From positions 186,001 through 250,000 of the forward strand of contig NZ_JASVVV010000001.1 in assembly GCF_030287405.1 (NCBI RefSeq): DNA of 64,000 nucleotides, read 5' to 3'. This DNA comes from Halalkalicoccus sp. NIPERK01 (GTDB lineage Archaea; Halobacteriota; Halobacteria; Halobacteriales; Halalkalicoccaceae). A program made the translations under genes and the position numbers. The notes under the pieces were generated by a model. That model was not told the origin of the DNA and searched no databases. It saw only the letters and a list, made by a program, of their open reading frames with translations. Shown in pieces: positions 42,824 through 50,942 of the stretch; the stretch's first letter is position 1; each line of letters opens with the position of its first letter.

Positions 42824-43793
42824 GGAGATCGCCGTCATCCCCGGCGACGGGATCGGAAAGGAGGTGACGCCGGCGGCCCTCGAGGTCCTCGAAACGGTCG
42901 GCGAGTTCGAGTTCGTCGAGGCCGAAGCGGGCGACCGTGTGAAGGAGGAGACCGGCGAGGCCCTGCCCGCCGAGACCTACGAGTTGGTCGCGAGCGCGGA
43001 CGCGACGTTGTTCGGGGCCGCGGGCGAGAGCGCAGCGGACGTGATCCTTCCTCTCAGGGAAGCGGTCGGCTCGTTCGTCAACGTCCGGCCCGCCCGCGCC
43101 TATCCCGGCGTGGACGCGCTGCGCCCCGAAACCGACCTCGTCTTCCTGCGGGAGAACACCGAGGGCGTCTACTCGGGCCACGAGAACAGGTTGAACGAGG
43201 ACCTCTCGACGCTGACCCGCGTGGTGACGAGTTCGGCCTCCGAACGTCTCGCCGAGTTCGCCTGCGAGTACGTTTCTGACGGTGAACACGACGGCTTCAC
43301 CGTCGCCCACAAGGCCAACGTGATGCGCGAGACGGACGGACGCTTTCGCGAGGACGTACTGCGGGTCGCCGACGAACGCGGCGTCGACGCCGACGAAGTG
43401 CTGATGGACGCCTTCGCGACCCACGTCTGTCTCGACCCTGAACAGTTCGAGGTGATCGTCTGTCCGAACCTCGCGGGCGACGTGCTGTCCGATTTGGCCG
43501 CCGGCCTCGTCGGCGGGCTCGGCCTGCTGCCCAGCGCGAACATAGGTACGGAAAACGCGCTGTTCGAACCGGTTCACGGCACCGCCCCGGACATCGCGGG
43601 CGAGGGGGTCGCCAACCCGACCGCGGCGATCCTCTCGGCGGCGATGCTGCTCGACCATCTGGGCTACGACGAGGAGAGTACACGGGTCGAGGAGGCGGTG
43701 ACGGGCGTGCTCGAAGCGGGTCCCAGAACCGCCGATCTCGGTGGCGAGGCGAGCACGGAGGACGTCACGAGCGCGGTCGTCGAGCGGCTCTGA
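42816..43793 (+). CDS. leuB: 3-isopropylmalate dehydrogenase
   Basis: A 325-residue member of the isocitrate/isopropylmalate dehydrogenase family that oxidatively decarboxylates 3-isopropylmalate to 2-oxoisocaproate. [24 protein letters not shown] is the N-terminus, [13 protein letters not shown] (about residue 110) the substrate loop, and [29 protein letters not shown] (about 218-246) the metal-binding Asp motif. [19 protein letters not shown] follows. Last gene of the branched-chain operon; convergent with the multicopper oxidase, separated by 184 nt with no strong hairpin found. Confidence 0.95.
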   Translation: MTEEIAVIPGDGIGKEVTPAALEVLETVGEFEFVEAEAGDRVKEETGEALPAETYELVASADATLFGAAGESAADVILPLREAVGSFVNVRPARAYPGVDALRPETDLVFLRENTEGVYSGHENRLNEDLSTLTRVVTSSASERLAEFACEYVSDGEHDGFTVAHKANVMRETDGRFREDVLRVADERGVDADEVLMDAFATHVCLDPEQFEVIVCPNLAGDVLSDLAAGLVGGLGLLPSANIGTENALFEPVHGTAPDIAGEGVANPTAAILSAAMLLDHLGYDEESTRVEEAVTGVLEAGPRTADLGGEASTEDVTSAVVERL

Positions 43794-43977
43794 CCCCTTC
43801 GGACCGGGTGAGGGCTCGATCGCCCGTCGGTGGAGAGGTGGAGGGTCGTTCTACGTCAGCGGGTGGTTACGGGGCCGTCGAACCGCCGGTCGGATCCGAC
43901 GGCCGACGACGCACGCGGGGTCGGCAATCGACGGGAGCGTGACGGGTGGCGGATCCGGTCCGGTCGAGGTGTCGATC

Positions 43978-46900
43978 CTAGCCTTCCGGTTCGATCCACT
44001 CCAGACCGCCCGTCGAGTCCTTCGAGTCGTCACGGTTGGTCGATTCCTCCTTCTTCCCGTCGGCTTTGCCTCGCCCGTGCATCTCGCGCTCGCGGTCGGG
44101 GAGCGCGAGGGGCGCTCGGTCGAACCCGTCGGCGTCGTTTCGGACGCGCATGATCCCCCAGAGGCCGCCCTCGAGGTAGTACTTGGTCTTTCGCTCCTGG
44201 TAGACGTAGTCGCCGGCACCGTTGGCACCGCCGTCGAGCACGAGTTCGCGGGCCGCGCCCGTCGAGATGTCGTCCTGCGTGCCGACCAGCCGCGCCTCCG
44301 GAACGTTGTTCCGCCGCCACTGGTGACCGGCGCAGTGGAACGAGATCCCGTTGGCCCGATCCGCAGGCTGGCTCACGCGCAGCGTCACCGGGTCGTCCGC
44401 GTAGGCCCGGAGGAGCGGCGTGTTCGGATCGCCGTGGACCTCGGAGCTGTAGACCTTGTACTGGCGCTCGTCGTTCGCGAACCGACGGGCAAACGGTTCC
44501 GAGCGGTAGTTGATCCCCTGGAACCCCTGGTCCTCCTGCTCGCCGATCTGGTTGCAGGGGGCATCCATGACCTCCTCGAGGTCGACGTCTTCCCCGAGTC
44601 CGACCCGCGGGATCGGACAGCTCCCGTCGTCGTTGACGATGTACATCCCCTCGGTGAACAGTAAGGCGAACTCGCGGAAGTCCTCGCCGTCGTGACCCGT
44701 GATCATCGCCTGCGTGCCGTTCTCGACGGGCTCGCCCGTCTCAGGGTCGAGCCACTCCGAGCCCTCGGGCTCGACGATCAGGTTGCCAAAGGCACCGTGG
44801 TGGCGATTGCTGCGCACGTCCGCGAAGTCCGAGAGGACGCCCGTCCCGATCGACCGGGGCTCGGGCCCGTTGGTCTCCCCGTCCTCGGTGGCGGTGGTCG
44901 GCATCGGCGCCGGGTCCGCGAACCAGCGGTAGGTGCGCGTCTCGCCCGGCGCGACCGTCGAGTCGAAGTTGAATCCGGCCGCCATGCCGGACGATCCCTG
45001 GTCGTCGAACAGCAGGTTCTGGGGCGTCAGCGAGATCCGCTTCGAGCGCTCCCAGTCGGCGTCCGGCTCGATGTCGAACGTCGGGTGGGCGTGGTCGTCG
45101 TCGAGGTCGCCCAGCGCGTTGGTGAGGTTGATCTCGACGCAGTCGCCGGCGTTCGCCCGGATCACGAGCGGTTCGGGGTTCTCCCCGTTCTGAACCGCCT
45201 CGACCTCGTCGTCGAGCACGTAGACGATCCCGTGGGGGTCGTGATCGCCGTAGTCGTTGTACTCGATCTCCGTCTGGATCGCGGTGACGTCGTACGTCTG
45301 GGTCGGCGTCCCCTCGGGACAGGGGTTGCCGGGATCGACCGCCTCGGGCGGGCGCTCGCCGACGCTGTCGTTCCGGCGTTCGTCCTTGTCGGGGACGAAC
45401 CGGCGGTCGTCGTTCTCGCCGTAGAGTAACTTCGCCTTCTGACCGAACTCCGTCCAGTCGAAGTCGCTGAACGGGGCGGGGTGGCCCATCTCGCGGAGCT
45501 CCTCGGTGCTGATCCTTCCGCTGGGGGCGTCGCGGTCGGGTAGCGCCTGGAGGTGGTCGACCTCGGCGCCGAACAGCCGGAAGAGCCCCCACATCCCCTC
45601 CCAGAGGTCCTGCACCATCTCCGAGCCGTAGACGTGGTCCCAGATCGGCAGCCCGTCCGGATTCGGCTGTTCGTGCAGCGGGTCGATCAGCGTATCCTCC
45701 ATCGTGAGTTCGAAGGTAAAGGCCTCGGAGGGACCGATGATCTGGGAGGTCGTCTCCGCGCGCTGGAGGCCGTCGGGCTGGCCCCGGACGCCGTGGATCG
45801 TGAAGTTGTGCTGCTCCTCGTAGGGGCCCTGGAGCAACCGGATCCGGACCGGGTCGCCCGTGTAGGCCTCGAGGGTGGGCGTCGGCGGGTCGCCGTGGAG
45901 CCGCGAGCTGTGGAGGTAGGCGGGATCGTCGTGGTTGCGCCGGAAGTACGGCGCGGTGCGGTAGTTGATCGCGCCCGAACCCGCGTTCTGGTTGTGCTCC
46001 ATCTGCTGGTTGATGAACTCGCCGTCGCAGTCCTTCAGCGGCGCGAAGTCGTGGTAGAGCAGCGCGAACTCGCGGAAGGGGTCCCCGTCGCCGGGGTCGA
46101 TGATCGCCTGGGTCCCGCTCCGGATCTCCTCGCCCGTGTGGGGGTCGTGCCACGTCGAGTCCTCGGGCTCGATGACGATCGCCGCGAACGTGCCGCTCTG
46201 GGCCTCCGGAATGCCGGTGATGTGATCGTGGAAGAAGATCGTCCCCTCCTCGTTGGCGAACCAGCGGTACTGCATCGTCTCGCCCGTGTCGGTCCCTTGG
46301 TCGTAGTTGTACCCGACGATCGCCGAGTCCGACGCGAGCGGATCGAACCTGACGAAGTGGGGGTGGACCGATTTGCCGAGTTCGAGTTCGTTCTTCATCG
46401 TGACCTCGACGCAGTCGCCGACGTTCGCGCGGATCACCAGCGGCTCGGGGTTCATCTCGCCGTTGCGCACCGCCTCGGCGTCCTCCTCGAGGACGTAGAC
46501 CTTCCCCTCGGGATCGTGGTCGCCCGCGTCGTTGTAGACGACGTTCGCCGGCAGCGCGACGATCGTGTACTCGCGGGTCTCGCCGAGCACCTCGGGGTCG
46601 ATCCCCTCCGGATCGCAGGGGTCGTGGTACGGCGCGCCGGGGACGACGTCGCCGAGCGCCGCCGCCTCGTCGGGCTCCTCCGCTTCGCGCTCTTGGGATC
46701 CCGGCGGTTTGGGCGGGAGTTCGCCGTCCTCGCCGGGGATGAAGTCCGGGAAGCCCTCGATCTCGGAGTTCGCGTCGAGCGGCGGGTCGTTGTTCTCCAA
46801 CAGTTGGAGGTCACCGCGTTCCTTGTCGAGCACGCGCATCATCCCGTTCATCCCCTCGCCGTAGTGGGGGAACATGTGGCAGTGGAACAGGTAGTCGCCC

Positions 46901-48138
46901 GTGTGCTCGTCGTCGCCCGCGCCGACCTCGAAGGCCTCGTCGGACCCCAGGTCGGGCGAGAGCGAACCCGGGCCGTGAGCGACGGTCAGGCGGGCCTCGA
47001 AGCTCGCGGTCGGGCCGATCGTCTGGGAGTCGATGGTGTCCGACTCCGATTCGCCGGTAATGCCCTTCCAGCGGTGGCCGTGCAGGTGGTGAACGTGGTT
47101 CTCCTCGTGTTGGGCGCCGACGACGCACATCTTGACGGGATCGCCCGTATAGCAGGGGAAGACGAGGTCGCCGCCGCCGGGGTCGCCGTGGACCCACGAG
47201 CTGTAGAACGTCTCCTCTTCCTCCATCTCCTGCTGACCGCCGAGCCGCGCGCTCGTCGTCGCCGCGCGGTAGTTGATGCCGTGAATGCTCTGTGGCGTGT
47301 CGGTGCCGGGCCAGACGGGGTCGCTGCCGTCGGCGTTGACGACGTCGATCGCGTCGTGATAGCAGACGACGAACTCGCGGTGGCTCACCCCGTCGGGCTC
47401 GTGGATGTCGGCTTTGACCCCGCTCGGCAGTTCCTCGCCGGTCTTCGGGTCGGTCCACGTGGCCCCGGGCGACTCGACCGAGAGCGCGCCGAAGAGGCCG
47501 CGCGACTGGAGGTTGTTGTCGTCGAACTCCTCCTCGGGGTCGCTCAGCATCGCGGGGCTGGCGCCGTCGCCGAAGAAGTGCGTTCCCTGGTGGTTCGCGT
47601 ACCAGCGGTACGTGATCGACTCGCCCGGCGCGACGGTCGTGTCCTCGTTGAACCCGACCGCGAGGCCGTCGCTCTCGTCGACCTCGTAGGGGAGGCCGTA
47701 CTGGTGGATCGAGGCCCGGCAGTCGAGGTGGTTGTGGAAGTCGATCTCGACGACGTCGCCCTCGTTCGCGCGGATCACGAGCGGTTCGAGCACCGAGGTG
47801 TCGACGTCGCCGCCGGGCGCACAGCCCGAGGCCCGGCGGGCGGCCTCGAGGTTCTCCTCGAGGACGTAGATCACGCCGTTGGGCTGGTGTTGGCCGAACG
47901 CGTTGTAGACGATGTCGACGCTGATCGCGTGGACGTCGAAGTGGCGCACTTTGCCGCCCTCGTCGGGCGTCTCCGGGACCATCTCATCGAGGTCAAAATT
48001 CTTGGCAGCGCCGCTCAGCGTCGTGGCCGCAGCGCCGGCACCGATCATGAACTCCCGCCGCGTGGTGGCCGGCCGGTCGAACGACTGTTCTCCGTTCTCG
48101 CCGTCGTGTTGACGGACGGTCGATGGCTCGTGTCTCAT
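43978..48138 (-). CDS. Giant secreted multicopper oxidase with six cupredoxin domains
   Basis: A 1386-residue exported oxidase. The N-terminus has a Tat signal (TTRREFMIGAGAAATTLSG, about residues 25-43). Three homologous units follow, each opening with V-Y-N-x-x-G-x-H-x-P-x-G-x-(I/V)-Y-V-L and LVIRAN-(E/V/A)-GD (about residues 75, 530 and 950). Unit 1 has complete copper ligands: HHLHGHRW and HCHMFPHYGEGM (about 420), the type 1 site with the trinuclear HCH. Units 2 and 3 keep partial ligands only (FFHDHITG, HNFTIHG; DDDHAHPT, SFHCAGHQW). Six domains resemble ceruloplasmin and the manganese oxidase MnxG. Substrate (Mn, Fe or organics) is unknown. Confidence 0.85.
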   Translation of the reverse strand: MRHEPSTVRQHDGENGEQSFDRPATTRREFMIGAGAAATTLSGAAKNFDLDEMVPETPDEGGKVRHFDVHAISVDIVYNAFGQHQPNGVIYVLEENLEAARRASGCAPGGDVDTSVLEPLVIRANEGDVVEIDFHNHLDCRASIHQYGLPYEVDESDGLAVGFNEDTTVAPGESITYRWYANHQGTHFFGDGASPAMLSDPEEEFDDNNLQSRGLFGALSVESPGATWTDPKTGEELPSGVKADIHEPDGVSHREFVVCYHDAIDVVNADGSDPVWPGTDTPQSIHGINYRAATTSARLGGQQEMEEEETFYSSWVHGDPGGGDLVFPCYTGDPVKMCVVGAQHEENHVHHLHGHRWKGITGESESDTIDSQTIGPTASFEARLTVAHGPGSLSPDLGSDEAFEVGAGDDEHTGDYLFHCHMFPHYGEGMNGMMRVLDKERGDLQLLENNDPPLDANSEIEGFPDFIPGEDGELPPKPPGSQEREAEEPDEAAALGDVVPGAPYHDPCDPEGIDPEVLGETREYTIVALPANVVYNDAGDHDPEGKVYVLEEDAEAVRNGEMNPEPLVIRANVGDCVEVTMKNELELGKSVHPHFVRFDPLASDSAIVGYNYDQGTDTGETMQYRWFANEEGTIFFHDHITGIPEAQSGTFAAIVIEPEDSTWHDPHTGEEIRSGTQAIIDPGDGDPFREFALLYHDFAPLKDCDGEFINQQMEHNQNAGSGAINYRTAPYFRRNHDDPAYLHSSRLHGDPPTPTLEAYTGDPVRIRLLQGPYEEQHNFTIHGVRGQPDGLQRAETTSQIIGPSEAFTFELTMEDTLIDPLHEQPNPDGLPIWDHVYGSEMVQDLWEGMWGLFRLFGAEVDHLQALPDRDAPSGRISTEELREMGHPAPFSDFDWTEFGQKAKLLYGENDDRRFVPDKDERRNDSVGERPPEAVDPGNPCPEGTPTQTYDVTAIQTEIEYNDYGDHDPHGIVYVLDDEVEAVQNGENPEPLVIRANAGDCVEINLTNALGDLDDDHAHPTFDIEPDADWERSKRISLTPQNLLFDDQGSSGMAAGFNFDSTVAPGETRTYRWFADPAPMPTTATEDGETNGPEPRSIGTGVLSDFADVRSNRHHGAFGNLIVEPEGSEWLDPETGEPVENGTQAMITGHDGEDFREFALLFTEGMYIVNDDGSCPIPRVGLGEDVDLEEVMDAPCNQIGEQEDQGFQGINYRSEPFARRFANDERQYKVYSSEVHGDPNTPLLRAYADDPVTLRVSQPADRANGISFHCAGHQWRRNNVPEARLVGTQDDISTGAARELVLDGGANGAGDYVYQERKTKYYLEGGLWGIMRVRNDADGFDRAPLALPDREREMHGRGKADGKKEESTNRDDSKDSTGGLEWIEPEG

Positions 48139-48860
48139 GTCTTCGACACAGGAGCCGTACCGACGGGACCGATACTGTTATGCGGAAATCATATGTGATA
48201 AGATAGGAATAGGATCTGAGCGGTGAACGAGCGATCGTAAGCGGGCGATAAACCGTAAATGACGGGATAAAATTATTACCGTTTTCGCTAGTATATCGTC
48301 ACCTTTCCATCGAAATACCGGTGTAGAGGTCCGATACGCCCGATTTGGATAGTCCACGAATCGGACTGGATCGGAACGTGTCTCCGATCTGAGAACGTCT
48401 GTATCCGGGTCGTACCGCCAGCTATCCTCGGCCTACCGCGGGTGGAAATCATGTAATCTTTCGTGGATGTCGTCCCCTATTCGCCGTTCGCCGTCCATCG
48501 TGGCAGCCGAACCGATATTCCGTTGGCCGTCACTGGTCGACGAACGGCCGTCCGGTCGCTCGGAGCCGCTCACGGGTGTGGCCGGCGCGGGCGATGGGAT
48601 CGGAGCGCGAGTGCGAGCCCGCGGCCTCGACGGTCGATACCGGGGACGACCCCGGCGGAATGCGGACCGTGACGACGGGGACGGTTCCCCGCTCGGGGAA
48701 ATAGGACGTATCGTAGCCAGCCGGAGACGGGGCGCGTCTCGACCGGGGCCGTCGTTCGATTCGTGGAGAGGAAATCGCTGAACGTCTACGATAACCCCGA
48801 CGAGTACTCGTTACCGGGGCGCTCGTGGTCGTGCGCGAAATCAGGGTCAGGGCGAGGAGG
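48139..48860. other. Long intergenic region upstream of the multicopper oxidase, no gene recognised
   Basis: About 720 nt. The half next to the oxidase gene is AT richer (48180-48310: GATAAGATAGG, TAAAATTATTACC, TAGTATATCG) and probably contains its promoter, with more than one TATA-like choice. From 48440 on, forward frames of 60-130 codons exist, but they are arginine/serine rich and have no protein-like pattern. The sequence GTACCGACGGGACCGATACTGT at 48156 resembles one arm of the stop-codon palindromes, unpaired. Confidence 0.45.
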
Positions 48861-49346
48861 TCACTGCAGGGGGTCGGTCTCGTCGACCGCCTCGTCGCCG
48901 TTCGTCTCGATCCGAAAGCGCAGGTCCTTGCCGCTGAGCGCGATCCGGAACCGTTCGAGCGAGGCGTCGTCGAGGAGCAGGTCGTCCGAGAGCGTCCCCG
49001 AATCGTTCGATCGGATCCGCGCTTCGAACCCGTTCGGGCCGATCTGGAGCGTGATCTCGCGGCCCGTGGTTCGAAAGCGCCGTCGCTGCTGGTTCCCCTC
49101 CGCGAGCGTCATCGACTCCTCGAGCAACCCGAGGTCGACGAGGTCGTTCACCCGCCGGTAGATCGTCGTTCTCGACACCTCGCAGGCCTCGAGGAGGTCG
49201 TCGATACCCACCGGCTCGCCGGCCGCCTCCGTGAGGATCGTGCGCGCGGATCGGTTGCCGAGCGTGTCCAGAAGCGTGGAACAGTCCGTCGAGATCACGG
49301 CGTACGTCGTCGGTTCGTCAGGTTCGTGTGCGTTGTTGCCTATCAT
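48861..49346 (-). CDS. Winged-helix transcription regulator
   Basis: A 161-residue protein. Residues 18-85 form an ArsR/TrmB-type winged helix: TLLDTLGNRSARTILTEAAG, then IDDLLEACEVSRTTIYRRVNDLVDLGLLEES, with the recognition helix at SRTTIYRRVNDL. The rest is a small beta-rich domain (RRFRTTGREITLQIGPNGFEARIR). No cysteine or metal cluster is visible. Same strand as the multicopper oxidase but 720 nt upstream of it, so not an obvious operon. Target genes unknown; control of the oxidase is possible. Confidence 0.8.
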   Translation of the reverse strand: MIGNNAHEPDEPTTYAVISTDCSTLLDTLGNRSARTILTEAAGEPVGIDDLLEACEVSRTTIYRRVNDLVDLGLLEESMTLAEGNQQRRRFRTTGREITLQIGPNGFEARIRSNDSGTLSDDLLLDDASLERFRIALSGKDLRFRIETNGDEAVDETDPLQ

Positions 49347-49754
49347 TGTCGTATCGGTCCGTCGTCGAGCGTGTCTGTCTCTGCCGTTCGGCGGGTCGGG
49401 TCCCGAACGGCGTCCCGATCCATCCCGGCTCCCGGGAGCCGAGCGTCCGCCACCTTCCAGACGGTGTGGCACGGCGACACACGACTATGAGCGGCCTGCC
49501 GGGAAGTAATGCGGCGGCTACCGCACCGTCCCGGCCGCGCGTTCGCCGCGCGATCGCGGTAATCCGTCCTTTCACGCTTCCCTCGTGACTGGTTGGATAA
49601 ATAACTATTCGTTCCCAGCGAGTGGGATCACACGCCGATAAACCGCCCGTTTATCCGGTACGTGTCCGGTATCGGACACGTCGGATCGGGGATCCCCGTC
49701 TATAACAATGGTCGTCTGCGGTGGACCCCCCGTCCAGAGCTCTGATCACAGCGC
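49347..49754. promoter_or_regulatory. Intergenic region with two adjacent perfect palindromes
   Basis: Between the regulator and the FemAB-like gene. GATAAAC-CGCCC-GTTTATC (49637-49655) and CGTGTCCG-GTAT-CGGACACG (49661-49680) lie 5 nt apart. A TATA-like TCTATAACA follows at 49699-49707, about 50 nt before the ATG at 49755. The pair looks like a double operator or two stacked hairpins. A further AT-rich GGATAAATAACTATT (about 49594) could be a promoter. Reading frames here show no protein pattern. Confidence 0.5.
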
Positions 49755-49943
49755 ATGAGTACACCCGGTTTCGGATTCACCACTCCTCGCTCGCGGCGGG
49801 TCGCCCCGCCGGCCCGGGCGAACACGGACCGTGCGACGGACAGCGACGGCTACGAGACCCCGGTTACGGGGGCGCGCGACACGCCGAACGGCCCGCGAGG
49901 GGCGCCTCGACGGCGCCCACGCCTTCTCGGGGTGAGCCGATGA
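49755..49943 (+). CDS. Small hypothetical ORF upstream of the FemAB-like gene
   Basis: A 62-residue frame (MSTPGFGFTTPRSRRVAPPA...), basic and proline rich, low in hydrophobics, unlike folded proteins. It starts about 50 nt after a TATA-like sequence and its TGA overlaps the ATG of the FemAB-like gene (ATGA at 49940). The coupling is the main reason to list it. It could be a disordered microprotein or a non-functional upstream frame. Confidence 0.35.
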   Translation: MSTPGFGFTTPRSRRVAPPARANTDRATDSDGYETPVTGARDTPNGPRGAPRRRPRLLGVSR

Positions 49944-50938
49944 GCATCGAGATCCGCGAGGCGAGCGATCCGGCGGAGTGGAACGGGTACGTCGAGCGCT
50001 CGCCGCAGGGGACGGTGTTCCACCGCGCGGAGTGCGTCTCGGTGCTGGCCGACCACGCCGACGGCCGGGCGCACCTGCTGGTCGGCTACAAGGGCCAGGA
50101 ACCCGTCGGGGTCTTCCCGGTGACGGCGATCTCGAGGGCGAGGATCACGACCGCGTTCTCGCCGCCGCCGGGCTTTCTGATCCCGTATCTCGGGCCGGCG
50201 CTCCTCTCGAACGGGAGCCTCAAACAGCGCAAGGCCGAGAAGCGCCACCACCGATTCGTCGAGGGCTGTCTGGAGTGGATCGAGGGCCGATACGCGCCCA
50301 AGTACACGCACGTCCGGACCGCCTGCGGCTACGCGGACGTGCGCCCGCTCGCGTGGAACGGGTTCGACGTCACCCCGCAACACACCTACGCGGTCGAACT
50401 CGGCGACGACGAGGAGGGACTGCTGATGCGCTTCAGCAGCGACGCGCGGAGCAACGTCCGCAACGCCGAGGACGACGACTACGAGATCGACCTCGGCGGG
50501 CGCGGGGCGATCGAGCGGATCGTCGACCAGCTCGAGCGCCGGTACGGCGAGCAGGACGAGTCCTACCTCCTCGACGCGGGGTTCGTCACCGACCTGTACG
50601 ACCGCCTCGGCCCCGACCACGTCAAGCCGTACGTCTGTCGGGTCGGCGGCGAGTTCGTCGGCGGGATGATCGCGCTCGCGGACGACGAACGGGTCTACCG
50701 CTGGCAGGGCGGCGCGAAATCGACCGGCGGCCTCCCGGTCAACGACCTGCTCGACTGGCGCATCATGCGCGAGGCCATCGACGCGGGACGGCGCGAGTAC
50801 GACCTCGTCGGGGCCGACACCGAGCGCCTGAACGGCTACAAGGCGAAGTTCAACCCGGCGCTTCGGACCTACTACAGCACCGAGCGCGGGAGCCGCCCGA
50901 TGCGGATGGTGGCCGGGATCTACAAGCAGTTCCGGTAA
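49940..50938 (+). CDS. FemAB/GNAT-fold acyltransferase-like protein
   Basis: A 332-residue protein of two GNAT-like halves, as in FemAB/lipid II peptidyl transferases and the BioF2-like group. The N-terminal half starts IEIREASDPAEWNGYVERSPQGTVFHRAECV. The C-terminal acetyltransferase domain shows VGGEFVGGMIALADDERVYRWQGGAKSTGGLPVNDLLDWRIMREAIDAGRREYDLVGAD-type text (about 230-295) and ends KFNPALRTYYSTERGSR. These genes usually occur with extracellular polysaccharide or glycan genes and may acylate sugars or peptides. The TnpB element lies directly after its stop codon. Confidence 0.8.
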   Translation: MSIEIREASDPAEWNGYVERSPQGTVFHRAECVSVLADHADGRAHLLVGYKGQEPVGVFPVTAISRARITTAFSPPPGFLIPYLGPALLSNGSLKQRKAEKRHHRFVEGCLEWIEGRYAPKYTHVRTACGYADVRPLAWNGFDVTPQHTYAVELGDDEEGLLMRFSSDARSNVRNAEDDDYEIDLGGRGAIERIVDQLERRYGEQDESYLLDAGFVTDLYDRLGPDHVKPYVCRVGGEFVGGMIALADDERVYRWQGGAKSTGGLPVNDLLDWRIMREAIDAGRREYDLVGADTERLNGYKAKFNPALRTYYSTERGSRPMRMVAGIYKQFR

Positions 50939-50942
50939 ACTA

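Noticed and set aside
45553-48198. 880-codon forward frame opposite the multicopper oxidase
   Set aside because: Antisense shadow; the reverse frame has copper motifs and a Tat signal, the forward one has none.
48467-48781. 105-codon forward frame in the gap upstream of the multicopper oxidase
   Set aside because: Composition is Arg/Gly/Ser rich, with no hydrophobic pattern, no promoter, and overlapping alternatives in two frames.
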